NCBI RefSeq assembly: GCF_024054195.1
Contig: NZ_JAMXLB010000001.1
Span: 3,550,737 to 3,614,736 of the forward strand
Reading direction: 5' to 3'
Length of the DNA stretch: 64,000 nucleotides
Source of the DNA: Flavobacterium sp. NRK F7
Lineage (GTDB): Bacteria; Bacteroidota; Bacteroidia; Flavobacteriales; Flavobacteriaceae
The notes below the pieces were generated by a model. That model had not been told where the DNA came from. It saw nothing but the letters and a program-made list of their open reading frames with translations, and did not search any database. Every line of letters begins with the position of its first letter. Positions within the stretch are counted from its first letter, which is position 1. Shown here piece after piece: positions 1 through 8,303 of this stretch. A program made the translations under genes and the position numbers.

Positions 1-728
1 AAGCAAGTGCTTCCAATTAAAGCTACCGCTTCTTTTGTCATTTCAAAAGTAAAATTATCCAATAAAATTCTATATACTCCAGTACTTTGCAAAATTTCTT
101 TTACCTCAGCTAAGTCTCTAGCTTCAACAATTATTTTTAAATCTTTTTTGTTTTCTTCTAAATATTTTTTCGTTTTTTGAATAGCAGGTGTAATTCCTCC
201 AGCAAAATCAATATGATTGTCTTTCAACATAATCATATCATAAAGCGCAAAACGATGATTTTCTCCTCCTCCAATTTTTACGGCCCATTTTTCAGCAGCT
301 CGTAAACCTGGTGTTGTTTTTCTAGTATCTAAAATTTTGGTAGAGGTTCCTTCTAATAAATTTACGAAATAATTGGTTTTAGTAGCTATAGCACTCATTC
401 GTTGCATCGCATTTAAAACCAATCGCTCTGCTTTGAGAATGGATTGAGAACGTCCCATAACATGAAACACGACATCTCCATGAGAAACCTTTTCACCATC
501 CTTAATAAAAGTTTGGATTTCTAATTCAGGATCCACATAAGCAAATACTTTTTCAGCAAAAGCTACTCCCGCAATAACCCCTTTATCTTTAACTAATAGC
601 TTTGCTTTTCCTTTTGCCTCTTTGGGAATACACGCCAACGAACTATGATCTCCATCACCCACGTCTTCCCTTATCGCATTCTCAATAATTATATTTAATT
701 CTTTTTGAAATTGTTCTTCTGAAATCAT
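1..728 (-). CDS. nadC: Nicotinate-nucleotide pyrophosphorylase (carboxylating), 3' part cut off
   Basis: Quinolinate phosphoribosyltransferase of de novo NAD synthesis: it joins quinolinate and PRPP to give nicotinate mononucleotide and CO2. I translated the first 242 codons; the rest lies outside the window. The protein starts MISEEQFQKEL and contains the family signatures ILDTRKTTPGLR, KWAVKIGGGENHR and MLKDNHI, which carry the substrate-binding Arg, Lys and His residues. The ATG at 726-728 is the first in-frame start and gives the usual N-terminus. It is on the same strand as menD and the DUF2853 gene upstream, but a hairpin at 796-820 probably separates their transcripts. Identification is firm from the motifs. 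Confidence 0.93.
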   Translation of the reverse strand, partial: MISEEQFQKELNIIIENAIREDVGDGDHSSLACIPKEAKGKAKLLVKDKGVIAGVAFAEKVFAYVDPELEIQTFIKDGEKVSHGDVVFHVMGRSQSILKAERLVLNAMQRMSAIATKTNYFVNLLEGTSTKILDTRKTTPGLRAAEKWAVKIGGGENHRFALYDMIMLKDNHIDFAGGITPAIQKTKKYLEENKKDLKIIVEARDLAEVKEILQSTGVYRILLDNFTFEMTKEAVALIGSTC

Positions 729-795
729 TTTTTAAAATTTGAATTGCTAAAGTAAGAATTCGATTTTACAAAATTTTTAATTTTAACATAATTGC

Positions 796-820
796 AAAAA
801 AAATCCCGATTGAATCGGGA
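796..820 (-). terminator. Rho-independent terminator after the DUF2853 gene
   Basis: Read on the minus strand, TCCCGATT and AATCGGGA pair into a short stem, followed directly by eight T. It lies about 20 bases past the stop of the gene at 841-1182 and before nadC. Confidence 0.75.
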
Positions 821-840
821 ATGTGTTAAAAGGTTGCGTT

Positions 841-1182
841 TTATTTATAAACAGCTTCTTTTTTAAAATGTTTCGTTAACAAATAATAAAAGACAGCTCT
901 ATATTTGTTTTTATTGGATTTCCCATATTGGTCAATTACTGCTGCAATAGCTTTATCTAATTCTGGACCTTCTTTTAAACCTAATTTTTTGATTAAAAAA
1001 TTATTTTTAACGGTTGCCAACTCTTTATCATCTGACCCAGAAACTGTTGAAGAATCTGCATTGTAAATAGATGGTCCGCAACCAATAGTTACTTTGGTTA
1101 ATAAATCCATGTCTGGCGTAACACCGCATTTTTCTTTTAAATCGCCTGCGTACTTCGTAATTAATTCATCTCTTTTGCTCAT
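841..1182 (-). CDS. DUF2853 family protein
   Basis: A 113-residue soluble protein matching the DUF2853 family as I remember it: MSKRDELI start, the GVTPDMDLLTKVTIGCGP segment around residues 20-37, and a closing NKYRAVFYYLLTKHF helix. No catalytic motif is evident and the family has no assigned role that I know of. There is no signal peptide or membrane segment, so it is probably cytoplasmic. It sits 87 bases after menD on the same strand and is followed by a good terminator. The ATG at 1182 gives the family's normal N-terminus. The family call is confident; the function is unknown. Confidence 0.85.
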   Translation of the reverse strand: MSKRDELITKYAGDLKEKCGVTPDMDLLTKVTIGCGPSIYNADSSTVSGSDDKELATVKNNFLIKKLGLKEGPELDKAIAAVIDQYGKSNKNKYRAVFYYLLTKHFKKEAVYK

Positions 1183-1269
1183 AACTCTGTTGTTTAAATT
1201 TGTTTGTAGATTATTTAAATTAAACGATTTTTATAAAAAAACACTTAATTCACTCATAAAAATATAATT

Positions 1270-2937
1270 TTATTTTAGATTTTTAAAATAATCCAATAAA
1301 ATTTTGTTGTTTAATTTTTCTGGAGTATTAATTTCCAACAAACAAGGCTGCTCATTTGAAGTTATAAATAGAGACCATGTTTCTTCCAAATCTGCTTCAT
1401 TATCAACCCAATGATAATTAAAGTGAAACATAGCTGCTAAATATTTAGCATTCAATCGATGAGAGGTTTCAAAAAAAGTAGTAAATACATTATTTTCTTC
1501 GTGTCCAGGTAAAATTCTAAATATACCTCCACCTCCATTATTAATCAAAATAATCTTGAAATTTTTAGGAATGTAATTGTTCCAAAGCGCATTACTATCA
1601 TAAAAAAAACTGATATCACCAGTAATAAAAAAAGTTGGTTTATCTTGAACAATAGCCGCACCTATAGCAGTAGAAGTGCTTCCATCAATACCACTTGTAC
1701 CACGATTACAAAAAACAGTTATAGAAGGTTCTATATTCACTAATTGTAGATAGCGAACAGCTGAGCTATTACTAATTTGTAATTGTATATTAGGAGGCAA
1801 GTTTTTACTGATAAAATCAAAAACCTTAAAATCTGAAAAAGGAATATTTTTCAAATATTCTGCAGTTCTAACTTTTCTTAAAGAGATAATTTCTTGCATT
1901 TTTAAATCATACTCACTCTTTGTTTCTGTAAAATTTTTTAAAAGTTCTTCAAAAAAATGCTGCGGCTTGGTTTTAAAATGCTCTGTCAAACACCCATAAG
2001 TATTGTATGCCCTTCTTTCATCTATATGCCAATGTGCAACAGGTTTGTATTTTCTTAAAAAAGCTTTGATTCGTTTAGAGACAACCATACCTCCAAAAGT
2101 AATTAAGATGTCGGGTTGAAAAAAAGCAAAATCTACATCAGTAAATGGTGTAATGATAGTATCAATATTATGAACAAACTTTGTATGATAGAGGTTAGAT
2201 GTTTTTTCAGTCATTACCACCACAGACGAATCGGCTGCTAATTGCTCCAAAATTTCATTTTGAATTACATCGGGTTTATTTTCCCCAATTACTATCAATT
2301 TCTTTTTACTGGTTTTCCATTGGTTAATAAATAGACTATCTAGCTCAAAAGTTGGACTATTTTCACTATCAAAGGAAATCCATTTTGTTTCAACAGTTAA
2401 GGCATCAACTGTTTCATACAAAGGTTCTTCAAAAGGAATATTAATATGTACAGGGCCTTTTTCAATAACCGCTAAGTGCAGTGCGTTTTGTATGGCTAAA
2501 TCGTTTTCAGTTGAAACCTCCTCAGTCAAGTTAGCACTAGTTATAATATGATTGGAAAAAACATTTTCTTGACGAATGGTTTGCCCATCGCCTATATCTA
2601 TTTTATCATGTGGCCTGTCTGCACTAATTATTACTAACGGAATTTGGCTATAAAAAGCTTCTGCTACCGCAGGATAATAATTTAAAACAGCTGAACCTGA
2701 AGTACAAACAACTGCAACGGGTTCTTCTAATTGTTGCGCGATTCCTAATGCAAAAAAAGCAGCGCAACGTTCATCAGCTATACTATAACAAGTAAAAAAT
2801 GGATTACTCGCAAAACCAATGGTTAAAGGTGCATTTCTTGAACCTGGAGAAATTACAACATGTTTTAGTCCTTTAGCTTTACAAATTGCTATTAGACTTT
2901 GAGCTAAAGGAATTTTAGGATATTTTATTTGTGACAT
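1270..2937 (-). CDS. menD: 2-succinyl-5-enolpyruvyl-6-hydroxy-3-cyclohexene-1-carboxylate synthase
   Basis: Thiamine-diphosphate enzyme of menaquinone synthesis: it condenses isochorismate with 2-oxoglutarate to give SEPHCHC. About 555 residues, the normal length. The N-terminal domain carries the ThDP-activating Glu in DERCAAFFALGIAQ. The C-terminal domain has the ThDP/metal motif beginning GDISFFYDSNALWNN and then NNGGGGIFRILPG, typical of MenD. I start it at the ATG ending at 2937 (MSQIKYPK) rather than the TTG one codon upstream, because the ATG gives the family N-terminus. Menaquinone is the respiratory quinone in Bacteroidetes, so this is a core gene. Confidence 0.95.
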   Translation of the reverse strand: MSQIKYPKIPLAQSLIAICKAKGLKHVVISPGSRNAPLTIGFASNPFFTCYSIADERCAAFFALGIAQQLEEPVAVVCTSGSAVLNYYPAVAEAFYSQIPLVIISADRPHDKIDIGDGQTIRQENVFSNHIITSANLTEEVSTENDLAIQNALHLAVIEKGPVHINIPFEEPLYETVDALTVETKWISFDSENSPTFELDSLFINQWKTSKKKLIVIGENKPDVIQNEILEQLAADSSVVVMTEKTSNLYHTKFVHNIDTIITPFTDVDFAFFQPDILITFGGMVVSKRIKAFLRKYKPVAHWHIDERRAYNTYGCLTEHFKTKPQHFFEELLKNFTETKSEYDLKMQEIISLRKVRTAEYLKNIPFSDFKVFDFISKNLPPNIQLQISNSSAVRYLQLVNIEPSITVFCNRGTSGIDGSTSTAIGAAIVQDKPTFFITGDISFFYDSNALWNNYIPKNFKIILINNGGGGIFRILPGHEENNVFTTFFETSHRLNAKYLAAMFHFNYHWVDNEADLEETWSLFITSNEQPCLLEINTPEKLNNKILLDYFKNLK

Positions 2938-3043
2938 CAAATCTTTACAGTAAAGTTCTTTTGTAGAACAGATAAATTGATTGACAAAGGTAAAGAGTTA
3001 GTGTGTTTTTTTAATAATTTTACTTCAATAATTTATTTCAAGT

Positions 3044-3544
3044 ATGCAAGTTAACGTAAGACCTTATCAAATCAAAGATTGTCCTTCCATTTTGGAAATT
3101 GTGAATTACAATATTAATCACACTACTAATATATATGAGTATCTTCCAAGAACCCTTGAGGAACAAATACAACAGTTTGAAGATAAGCTTAAAAAAGATT
3201 TTCCTATACTGATTGCAGAAATAAACAATGAATTAGTCGGATTTGGTTATTATAGCGAATTTAGAACACGACCCGCCTATCAATTTACAATTGAACATTC
3301 TGTATATGTTTCCAATCAACACCAACATAAAGGAATAGGAAAAATACTACTCACAGAATTAATTCAATTGGCGCAAAAACAAGATAAAAAAACCATAATT
3401 GCAGTCATTGATTCCGAAAATCAAAACAGTGTTTTATTCCATCAAAAAGCAGGCTTTAGAACAGTAGGAATTATAGAACAATCAGGAAATAAATTTGATC
3501 GTTGGCTACATACCGTTATCATGCAACTCACATTAAAACCTTAA
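3044..3544 (+). CDS. GNAT family N-acetyltransferase, phosphinothricin acetyltransferase-like
   Basis: A 166-residue acetyl-CoA-dependent N-acetyltransferase. The acetyl-CoA loop motif is HQHKGIGKILLTEL (about residues 92-105), and the following NQNSVLFHQKAGFRTVG is the classic strand and helix of Pat/Bar-like members. The start RPYQIKDCPSILEIVNYN also fits that subgroup. Such enzymes acetylate small amines, often amino-acid analogues such as methionine sulfone; the true substrate cannot be told. It is divergent from menD and converges on the glutathione peroxidase gene with only one base between the two stops. Confidence 0.85.
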   Translation: MQVNVRPYQIKDCPSILEIVNYNINHTTNIYEYLPRTLEEQIQQFEDKLKKDFPILIAEINNELVGFGYYSEFRTRPAYQFTIEHSVYVSNQHQHKGIGKILLTELIQLAQKQDKKTIIAVIDSENQNSVLFHQKAGFRTVGIIEQSGNKFDRWLHTVIMQLTLKP

Positions 3545-3545
3545 A

Positions 3546-4133
3546 TTACCCTTTATTTTCTATCCAGTCTACAACACTAGCATCAGTTGGCAACGTTCTA
3601 GGAGAAATTACTTTTTCTACTTCCCCATTTTCATTGATTAAATATTTTTGAAAGTTCCAAGACACTTCACTATCTTCAAATCCGTTTTTAGCCTTTTGAG
3701 TTAAAAAAACATACAAAGGGTGCATGTCATGACCTTTAACTGAAATTTTACTCATCATAGGAAAGGTAACTCCATAATTTCTTTCACAAAAAGTGGCAAT
3801 TTCTTCATTATTACCTGGTTCTTGAGAAGCGAAATTATTGGCTGGAAACCCTACAATAACAAAATTTTGATCTTTATATTTATCGTATAATGCTTGCAAA
3901 TCTTTATATTGAGGAGTTAACCCACATTTTGAAGCAGTATTCACAATCATAATTTTTTTCCCTTTTAAAGAAGTAAAATCAAAGGTATTGCCTTCAATAT
4001 CCTCTACTTTAAATTGATAAATATTTTCTTTCATAGTTTGCTTATTATCATTAGATGAATTGGATTTTTTTTGCGCAAAAACACTATGTTGCACTAAAAA
4101 AACCATAACGCAGAAAATTAAAAACTTTTTCAT
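3546..4133 (-). CDS. Exported glutathione peroxidase-like thiol peroxidase
   Basis: Reduces hydroperoxides, in bacteria usually with thioredoxin rather than glutathione. 195 residues. A signal peptide ends about residue 20 (HSVFA/Q), so it acts outside the cytoplasm, then a spacer and the GPx domain. Peroxidatic Cys70 is in NTASKCGLT, Gln104 in the FPANNFASQEPG loop, and Trp159 in SWNFQKYL: together the catalytic triad. Cys117 (TFCERNYG) sits where the resolving Cys of thioredoxin-type GPx lies. It has Cys, not selenocysteine. Convergent with the GNAT gene, which leaves no room for a separate terminator. Confidence 0.93.
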   Translation of the reverse strand: MKKFLIFCVMVFLVQHSVFAQKKSNSSNDNKQTMKENIYQFKVEDIEGNTFDFTSLKGKKIMIVNTASKCGLTPQYKDLQALYDKYKDQNFVIVGFPANNFASQEPGNNEEIATFCERNYGVTFPMMSKISVKGHDMHPLYVFLTQKAKNGFEDSEVSWNFQKYLINENGEVEKVISPRTLPTDASVVDWIENKG

Positions 4134-4240
4134 ACTTTTATTTTTATATCAAAATTACGTTTTTTGGCCTCCTAATCTTCTTAAACAAATCATAAATATT
4201 AATAAAATTTTGTACTTTAGAAATCTAAACAAACCAGACT

Positions 4241-4597
4241 ATGTTTTTCTACAGAACCTTAATTTCATTTTTGCAAGATGATGAATACAGAGATTTACTC
4301 ATCACTACGATAATGATTGTTTTAGTAGGTACGCTTACCTATCATTATTTAGAAGGTTGGAGTATTGTAGACTCCCTTTATTTTTCTGTTGTAACTTTAA
4401 CTACCATAGGTTATGGAGATTTTGCCCCCAAAACGGATGGAGGCAAATTATTTACCGTATTGTATATTATAATAGGTATTGGAATGATCTTGAGTTTTAT
4501 CAATACCATTCAGCATCATTACACCCACATGCGTTATAAAGAACGTAAAGAAATACTCAGAAAAAAATTAAAACGAGAATCAAAAGCAAATTCCTAA
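4241..4597 (+). CDS. Two-transmembrane potassium channel family protein
   Basis: A 118-residue ion channel of the minimal KcsA-like plan. First membrane helix about residues 18-36, pore helix about 43-55, selectivity filter TIGYGD at 55-60, and second helix about 70-87, ending in a short basic tail (RKEILRKKLKRE). No RCK or cyclic-nucleotide domain, so gating is not evident. The ATG at 4241 is the first in frame and gives a complete first helix. Upstream, TACTTTAG at 4213-4220 is an imperfect -7 element. Single gene between convergent neighbours; it shares a bidirectional terminator with the next one. Confidence 0.88.
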   Translation: MFFYRTLISFLQDDEYRDLLITTIMIVLVGTLTYHYLEGWSIVDSLYFSVVTLTTIGYGDFAPKTDGGKLFTVLYIIIGIGMILSFINTIQHHYTHMRYKERKEILRKKLKRESKANS

Positions 4598-4602
4598 AAA
4601 CA

Positions 4603-4634
4603 AAAACGAACCATCAATTAAGACGATTCGTTTT
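4603..4634. terminator. Bidirectional terminator between convergent genes
   Basis: AAAACGAA (4603-4610) pairs with TTCGTTTT (4627-4634) across a 16-base loop. The A and T flanks give a U-run in either direction. It serves the channel gene (+) and the secreted protein gene (-). Confidence 0.6.
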
Positions 4635-4660
4635 CAAAAAAACATGTTCAAGAGTTAATT

Positions 4661-5125
4661 TTAATGCTTTTTATGTCCTTTATGTTTTCCGTTAGAATGA
4701 TAGTGTTTTTTTACTTTATATTTTCTTTTGTGATCCTCAAAATATCTGTAAGGTCTATTCCCATGATAATCTAAAGCAACTCTATATCCTCTTCTTACAT
4801 CATAATGATTGCAATAACTTGGCAAATATCTAGATCTAACCCATCCATTTGAAGTGTAATAAATATAAACCGATGCGTTACTATCAAAATAAGCTTCAAT
4901 TTCTGGATAATAATAATATTCTACTGGTTCATAATGTCCACAGTTTGCAGTATGTACATGTCTATATTGTGGTGTGTAAGCGCGATTGGTATTCGCGTTA
5001 ATACTCACTCCTATGCTTATTTGTGCATTACTTTTCAGTGTAAATAATGAGGCAAAAATTAAAAATAAAATTGCTGTCAATTTAGTAATACTACTCGTCT
5101 CCATTTTTATACTAATCGCTTTCAT
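4661..5125 (-). CDS. Secreted His/Tyr/Lys-rich hypothetical protein
   Basis: 154 residues, not recognised beyond a class of small secreted flavobacterial proteins. A signal peptide ends about residue 34 (SNA/Q). The mature part is rich in Tyr and His (HVHTANCGHYEP, EYYYYPE, YFEDHKRKY) and ends in a very basic His/Lys tail (KKHYHSNGKHKGHKKH). The tail could bind metal or a polyanion, which is inference only. Two Cys residues (CGH, YCNHY) could form a disulfide. The start may instead be the internal ATG at 5104. Its start is 55 bases from the palindrome at 5180-5205, so the divergent regulator might also affect it. Confidence 0.65.
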   Translation of the reverse strand: MKAISIKMETSSITKLTAILFLIFASLFTLKSNAQISIGVSINANTNRAYTPQYRHVHTANCGHYEPVEYYYYPEIEAYFDSNASVYIYYTSNGWVRSRYLPSYCNHYDVRRGYRVALDYHGNRPYRYFEDHKRKYKVKKHYHSNGKHKGHKKH

Positions 5126-5179
5126 AATACATTATTTTATTTGTTAGTATAAGTACAAAACCAAATACTGTGCCAAAAC

Positions 5180-5205
5180 AAACTTTCATTTTTTTTTGAA
5201 AGTTT
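5180..5205. promoter_or_regulatory. Palindromic operator upstream of the GbsR/MarR-type regulator (copy 1)
   Basis: A perfect inverted repeat, AAACTTTCA-N8-TGAAAGTTT. The right arm overlaps the TTG (-33) of the regulator's promoter, so binding there would block initiation. An identical-armed, identically spaced copy is at 5779-5804. Autoregulation by the gene at 5254-5760 is inferred. Confidence 0.75.
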
Positions 5206-5226
5206 AAAAACTTTTATATATCTTTG
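5196..5226 (+). promoter_or_regulatory. Promoter of the GbsR/MarR-type regulator gene
   Basis: TTG (5196-5198), 20 bases, then TATCTTTG (5219-5226), a perfect match to the Bacteroidetes TAnnTTTG -7 element, 27 bases before the ATG. The -33 lies inside the palindrome at 5180-5205. Confidence 0.7.
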
Positions 5227-5253
5227 CTTCATCAAACAGTTTAGTTCATACAA

Positions 5254-5760
5254 ATGGAATTCAAAGAAGCAAAAAATAAATTCGTTCAAACTTGGGGAGC
5301 CTTAGGTTCACAATGGGGTATTAATAAAACCATGGCTCAAATACATGCTTTATTAATGGTAAGCAACGAACCTGTTTCTATGGAAGATATTATGGAAGAA
5401 CTCCAAATTTCTCGCGGTAATGCCAGTATGAATATTCGTGCTTTAATGGATTGGGGTATTGTTTATAAAGAATTTAAAGCTGGAGAAAGAAGAGAGTTTT
5501 TTACAGCCGAAAAAGATTTGGATGAATTAGCCGTCAAAATTTCTAAAGAAAGAAGCAAAAGAGAAATCAAACCCGCTCTAAAAGTTTTAAAAGAAGTCTC
5601 TTCTATTGAAGCTAGTCAAAATGAAGCAGAAAAACATTTTGTAGAGCAAACCACTAAACTTTATGACTTTGTGTTAAAAGCCGATAATGTGTTAGATAAA
5701 ATTACTGAATACAAAGACAATTGGTTAGCAAGACTAGTAGTTAAAATAATGAAAAAATAA
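5254..5760 (+). CDS. GbsR/MarR family transcriptional regulator
   Basis: 168 residues with a winged-helix DNA-binding domain at about 25-95 (MAQIHALLMVSNEPVSMEDI, then the recognition-helix region LQISRGNASMNIRALMDWG, then the wing KEFKAGERREFF), followed by a helical C-terminal part for dimerisation (about 105-168). This is the GbsR-like layout common in flavobacteria. The flanking palindromes at 5180-5205 and 5779-5804 have the size and symmetry of a dimer site, so I infer that it represses itself and the downstream membrane genes. The inducer is unknown. The ATG at 5254 follows a clear promoter. Confidence 0.88.
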   Translation: MEFKEAKNKFVQTWGALGSQWGINKTMAQIHALLMVSNEPVSMEDIMEELQISRGNASMNIRALMDWGIVYKEFKAGERREFFTAEKDLDELAVKISKERSKREIKPALKVLKEVSSIEASQNEAEKHFVEQTTKLYDFVLKADNVLDKITEYKDNWLARLVVKIMKK

Positions 5761-5778
5761 TTTAAAAAAATTTAATCT

Positions 5779-5804
5779 AAACTTTCAATTTTTTCTGAAA
5801 GTTT
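5779..5804. promoter_or_regulatory. Palindromic operator upstream of the DCC gene (copy 2)
   Basis: AAACTTTCA-N8-TGAAAGTTT again, with the same arms and the same 8-base spacer as at 5180-5205, ending 16 bases before the ATG of the gene at 5821. No run of T follows on either strand, so it is not simply a terminator. Confidence 0.75.
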
Positions 5805-5820
5805 TAAAAAAACAAGAACC

Positions 5821-6642
5821 ATGAAAACCTTAGCCAACCATATTTTGCTTTATGATGAAGATTGTCCCATGTGCAACTTATACACTGCTGGTTTCATCAA
5901 AGCCAAGATGCTCGATCAAAACGGGCGGAAAGCATTTGTTACTCTAACAGATAATGAACAAGCCTATATTGATGTAGATAAAGCTAAAAATGAAATTGCA
6001 TTAGTAGATACTACGAATAAAACCGTTTACTATGGAATAGATAGTTTATTGCAAATAATTGGTACTTCTTTTCCTTGGATTCAAAAAGTAGGCAATTGGA
6101 AACCTATCAATTTCTCCTTAAAAAAATTATACAAATTCATTTCTTACAATCGAAAAGTAATTGCACCAAGTAAAAAAAACGATTCAAATAAACTAGAATG
6201 CACCCCTGATTTCAATATTCCTTATCGCATTTTATACATTGTTTTAGCCACTTTATTTACAGCCATTATACTGTTCCATTATGCCAAATTAGTACCCTTC
6301 TTATCAAATGCTCATTTTGGTAAAGAACTAGCATTAGCTCTAGGGCAAATTGGTTTCCAATATCTCTTCATTCGTAAGATAAACAAACAAGACCAACTCC
6401 ATTATATTGGAAATTTAATTACTGTTTCTGTAATGGGAAGTTTGCTTTTACTTCCAATACTTATTCTAAATCAATTTGTAGTTCTCCATGAATACATCGC
6501 TCTAGGTTGGTTTGCAATAACGGTAAATCTCATGATACTTGAGCATTACAAAAGAATTAACCTGTTACAATTACCAAAACACCTAACATTAACCTGGATT
6601 TTGTATCGCATCTTAGCGTTACCCTTCTTATTAAATTTTTAA
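5821..6642 (+). CDS. DCC1-like thiol-disulfide oxidoreductase family protein with membrane tail
   Basis: 273 residues. The N-terminal DCC (DUF393) domain has the diagnostic YDEDCPMC motif (Cys15 and Cys18), a thioredoxin-like CxxC, and runs to about residue 110. The C-terminal half has four to five membrane helices (about 135-155, 165-182, 197-217, 222-240, 252-272). DCC proteins are proposed thiol oxidoreductases; the membrane tail suggests action at the inner membrane. First gene after the regulator, with an operator copy just before it and only three bases before the epimerase gene, so it probably heads a regulated operon. Confidence 0.8.
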   Translation: MKTLANHILLYDEDCPMCNLYTAGFIKAKMLDQNGRKAFVTLTDNEQAYIDVDKAKNEIALVDTTNKTVYYGIDSLLQIIGTSFPWIQKVGNWKPINFSLKKLYKFISYNRKVIAPSKKNDSNKLECTPDFNIPYRILYIVLATLFTAIILFHYAKLVPFLSNAHFGKELALALGQIGFQYLFIRKINKQDQLHYIGNLITVSVMGSLLLLPILILNQFVVLHEYIALGWFAITVNLMILEHYKRINLLQLPKHLTLTWILYRILALPFLLNF

Positions 6643-6645
6643 AAA

Positions 6646-7554
6646 ATGAAAAAAATAGTTATAGCAGCTGGAACTGGATTTTTAGGCAACGTTTTAATTC
6701 GCTATTTCAAACATAAATGTGATGAAATTGTGGTGTTAACGCGTGGAAAATCTGGAATTAAAAATAGCATAAAATATGTACACTGGAACGCAAAAACGCT
6801 TACCGGTTGGGAAACCGAATTAGAAAATGCAACCGCTTTAATTAATTTAGCAGGGAAATCGGTAAATTGTTGTTATACTGAAGCCAATAAAAAAGAAATT
6901 TTAGATTCTCGAATTGATAGTACTGCTATTTTAAATATTGCAGTTTTAAGTTGCAAAAACCCACCTCAACATTGGTTAAATTCGTCAACAGCCACTATTT
7001 ATAGACATTCGGAAGACAAACAAATGACAGAACGTAATGGAGAAATAGGCGATGATTTTTCGATGACTGTGGCCAAGACTTGGGAACAAACTTTTTTTGA
7101 AGTACCTACTAAAAATACTTTAAAAACTGCTTTACGAACTTCTATTGTCTTAGGCAAAAAAGGAGGAGCATTTGTACCTTTAAAACGATTGGCTTTATTG
7201 GGTTTAGGAGGAAAGCAAGGAAAAGGTAACCAATTTATTAGTTGGATTCACGAGGAAGATTTTGCTAGCGCTATAGCATTTATTTTGGAACATCAATTAA
7301 CTGGTGTTATTAATATTGTCAGTCCACAACCGATACCCAATAAAATCTTCATGAAGCAATTGCAAAAAGGTATTGGCATACCCATTGGCCTTCCTACCCC
7401 AACTCCCTTATTAAAATTAGGTGCCAAAATTATTGGTACCGAAACGGAATTGGTTTTAAAAAGTAGAAATGTGATTCCGGATCGATTACTCCAAGAAGGG
7501 TTTCAATTTCAATTTGATACCTTAGAAAAAACAATTTCAGATTTAGCATCATGA
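6646..7554 (+). CDS. TIGR01777 family epimerase (SDR-type, YfcH-like)
   Basis: 302-residue nucleotide-sugar-epimerase-like protein. The N-terminal Rossmann motif AAGTGFLG at residues 7-14 binds NAD(P). INLAGKSVNCCYTEANKKEI and the RTSIVLGKKGGAFVPL segment are typical of the TIGR01777 family, and the C-terminal DUF1731 part ends KSRNVIPDRLLQEGFQFQF. The usual YxxxK catalytic pair is not obvious, as in this family generally, so the reaction is unknown. The gene starts 3 bases after the DCC gene and overlaps the next gene by ATGA: tight operon. Confidence 0.88.
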   Translation: MKKIVIAAGTGFLGNVLIRYFKHKCDEIVVLTRGKSGIKNSIKYVHWNAKTLTGWETELENATALINLAGKSVNCCYTEANKKEILDSRIDSTAILNIAVLSCKNPPQHWLNSSTATIYRHSEDKQMTERNGEIGDDFSMTVAKTWEQTFFEVPTKNTLKTALRTSIVLGKKGGAFVPLKRLALLGLGGKQGKGNQFISWIHEEDFASAIAFILEHQLTGVINIVSPQPIPNKIFMKQLQKGIGIPIGLPTPTPLLKLGAKIIGTETELVLKSRNVIPDRLLQEGFQFQFDTLEKTISDLAS

Positions 7555-7895
7555 ATCTCAATATCATTGGCTACCTAATTTATTTTAGCATTACATGTTT
7601 CATTATCCTAAAAGTTGGAAAAGTATGTTACGATAACGGAAATATTTACGTTTCCCAATTAATTCCTAATCATGAAGCCCTTTGTCAAAGAATCAATCAA
7701 ATGTTGCTCATTGGATATTATCTATTAAATATTGGTTATTGTGCTATGACAATTATTTCATGGCAAAAAATAATTTCATTTGAAAACTTAATTGAAATTA
7801 TTGCATCAAAATCGGCTATTATCATTATTACCATTGCTTTAATGCATTACCTCAACATTTATTTACTCACTAAATTCATTAAAAATTTAATTTAA
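7551..7895 (+). CDS. Small membrane protein, first of two tandem paralogues
   Basis: 114 residues, not recognised. Three membrane segments are visible: about 3-21, 50-71 and 88-106. Motifs shared with the next gene are GYYLLNIGYC (there GFYLLNIGFA) and a terminal segment of the form LNIYLL (there LNLYLF), so the two come from a tandem duplication. Start ATG overlaps the epimerase stop (ATGA), implying translational coupling. The function is unknown; operon membership suggests an envelope role. Confidence 0.72.
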   Translation: MNLNIIGYLIYFSITCFIILKVGKVCYDNGNIYVSQLIPNHEALCQRINQMLLIGYYLLNIGYCAMTIISWQKIISFENLIEIIASKSAIIIITIALMHYLNIYLLTKFIKNLI

Positions 7896-7905
7896 ATTAC
7901 ACATT

Positions 7906-8292
7906 ATGGAAACTTCAAAAATTTTAATTGGCTACGCTATTTATATCCCAGTAGTTATGTTTTTAACCTTTTATGTTTCGAAAACCCTTTTCAAAAACAG
8001 TAAAATTTATATGCTCGATATCTTTAATGGGCGTGAAGAAATTGCTTTAGCAACTAATAAACTTTTCGAAACTGGCTTTTATCTCCTAAATATTGGTTTT
8101 GCGTTTCGTATTTTAGAAATGAGCATTAGTGACAATTCCTATCAATCTTTAATAGAAAACTTAAGTCATAAAATAGGTGGTTTTTCAATTTATTTAGGTA
8201 TCATGTTATTTTTAAACTTATATTTATTTTTTAGAGGAAAAAGAAAAGCAAAAGCAAGTCAAAAAACCCAAACTTTTGTAGTTAATGGTTAA
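7906..8292 (+). CDS. Small membrane protein, second of two tandem paralogues
   Basis: 128 residues, not recognised. Same plan as its neighbour at 7551-7895: an N-terminal helix (about 5-25), a central helix containing GFYLLNIGFA (about 53-72), a C-terminal helix (about 93-112), and a basic tail RGKRKAKASQK. 10 bases separate it from the previous gene. A hairpin-rich element follows at 8304-8444, so this may be the last gene of the first transcript. Confidence 0.72.
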   Translation: METSKILIGYAIYIPVVMFLTFYVSKTLFKNSKIYMLDIFNGREEIALATNKLFETGFYLLNIGFAFRILEMSISDNSYQSLIENLSHKIGGFSIYLGIMLFLNLYLFFRGKRKAKASQKTQTFVVNG

Positions 8293-8303
8293 TTTTTATT
8301 AAA

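Noticed and set aside
5779..5804. Terminator of the GbsR/MarR-type gene
   Set aside because: The hairpin is followed by A-rich sequence, not T, on the coding strand, and its arms are identical to the operator at 5180-5205, so an operator is the better reading.
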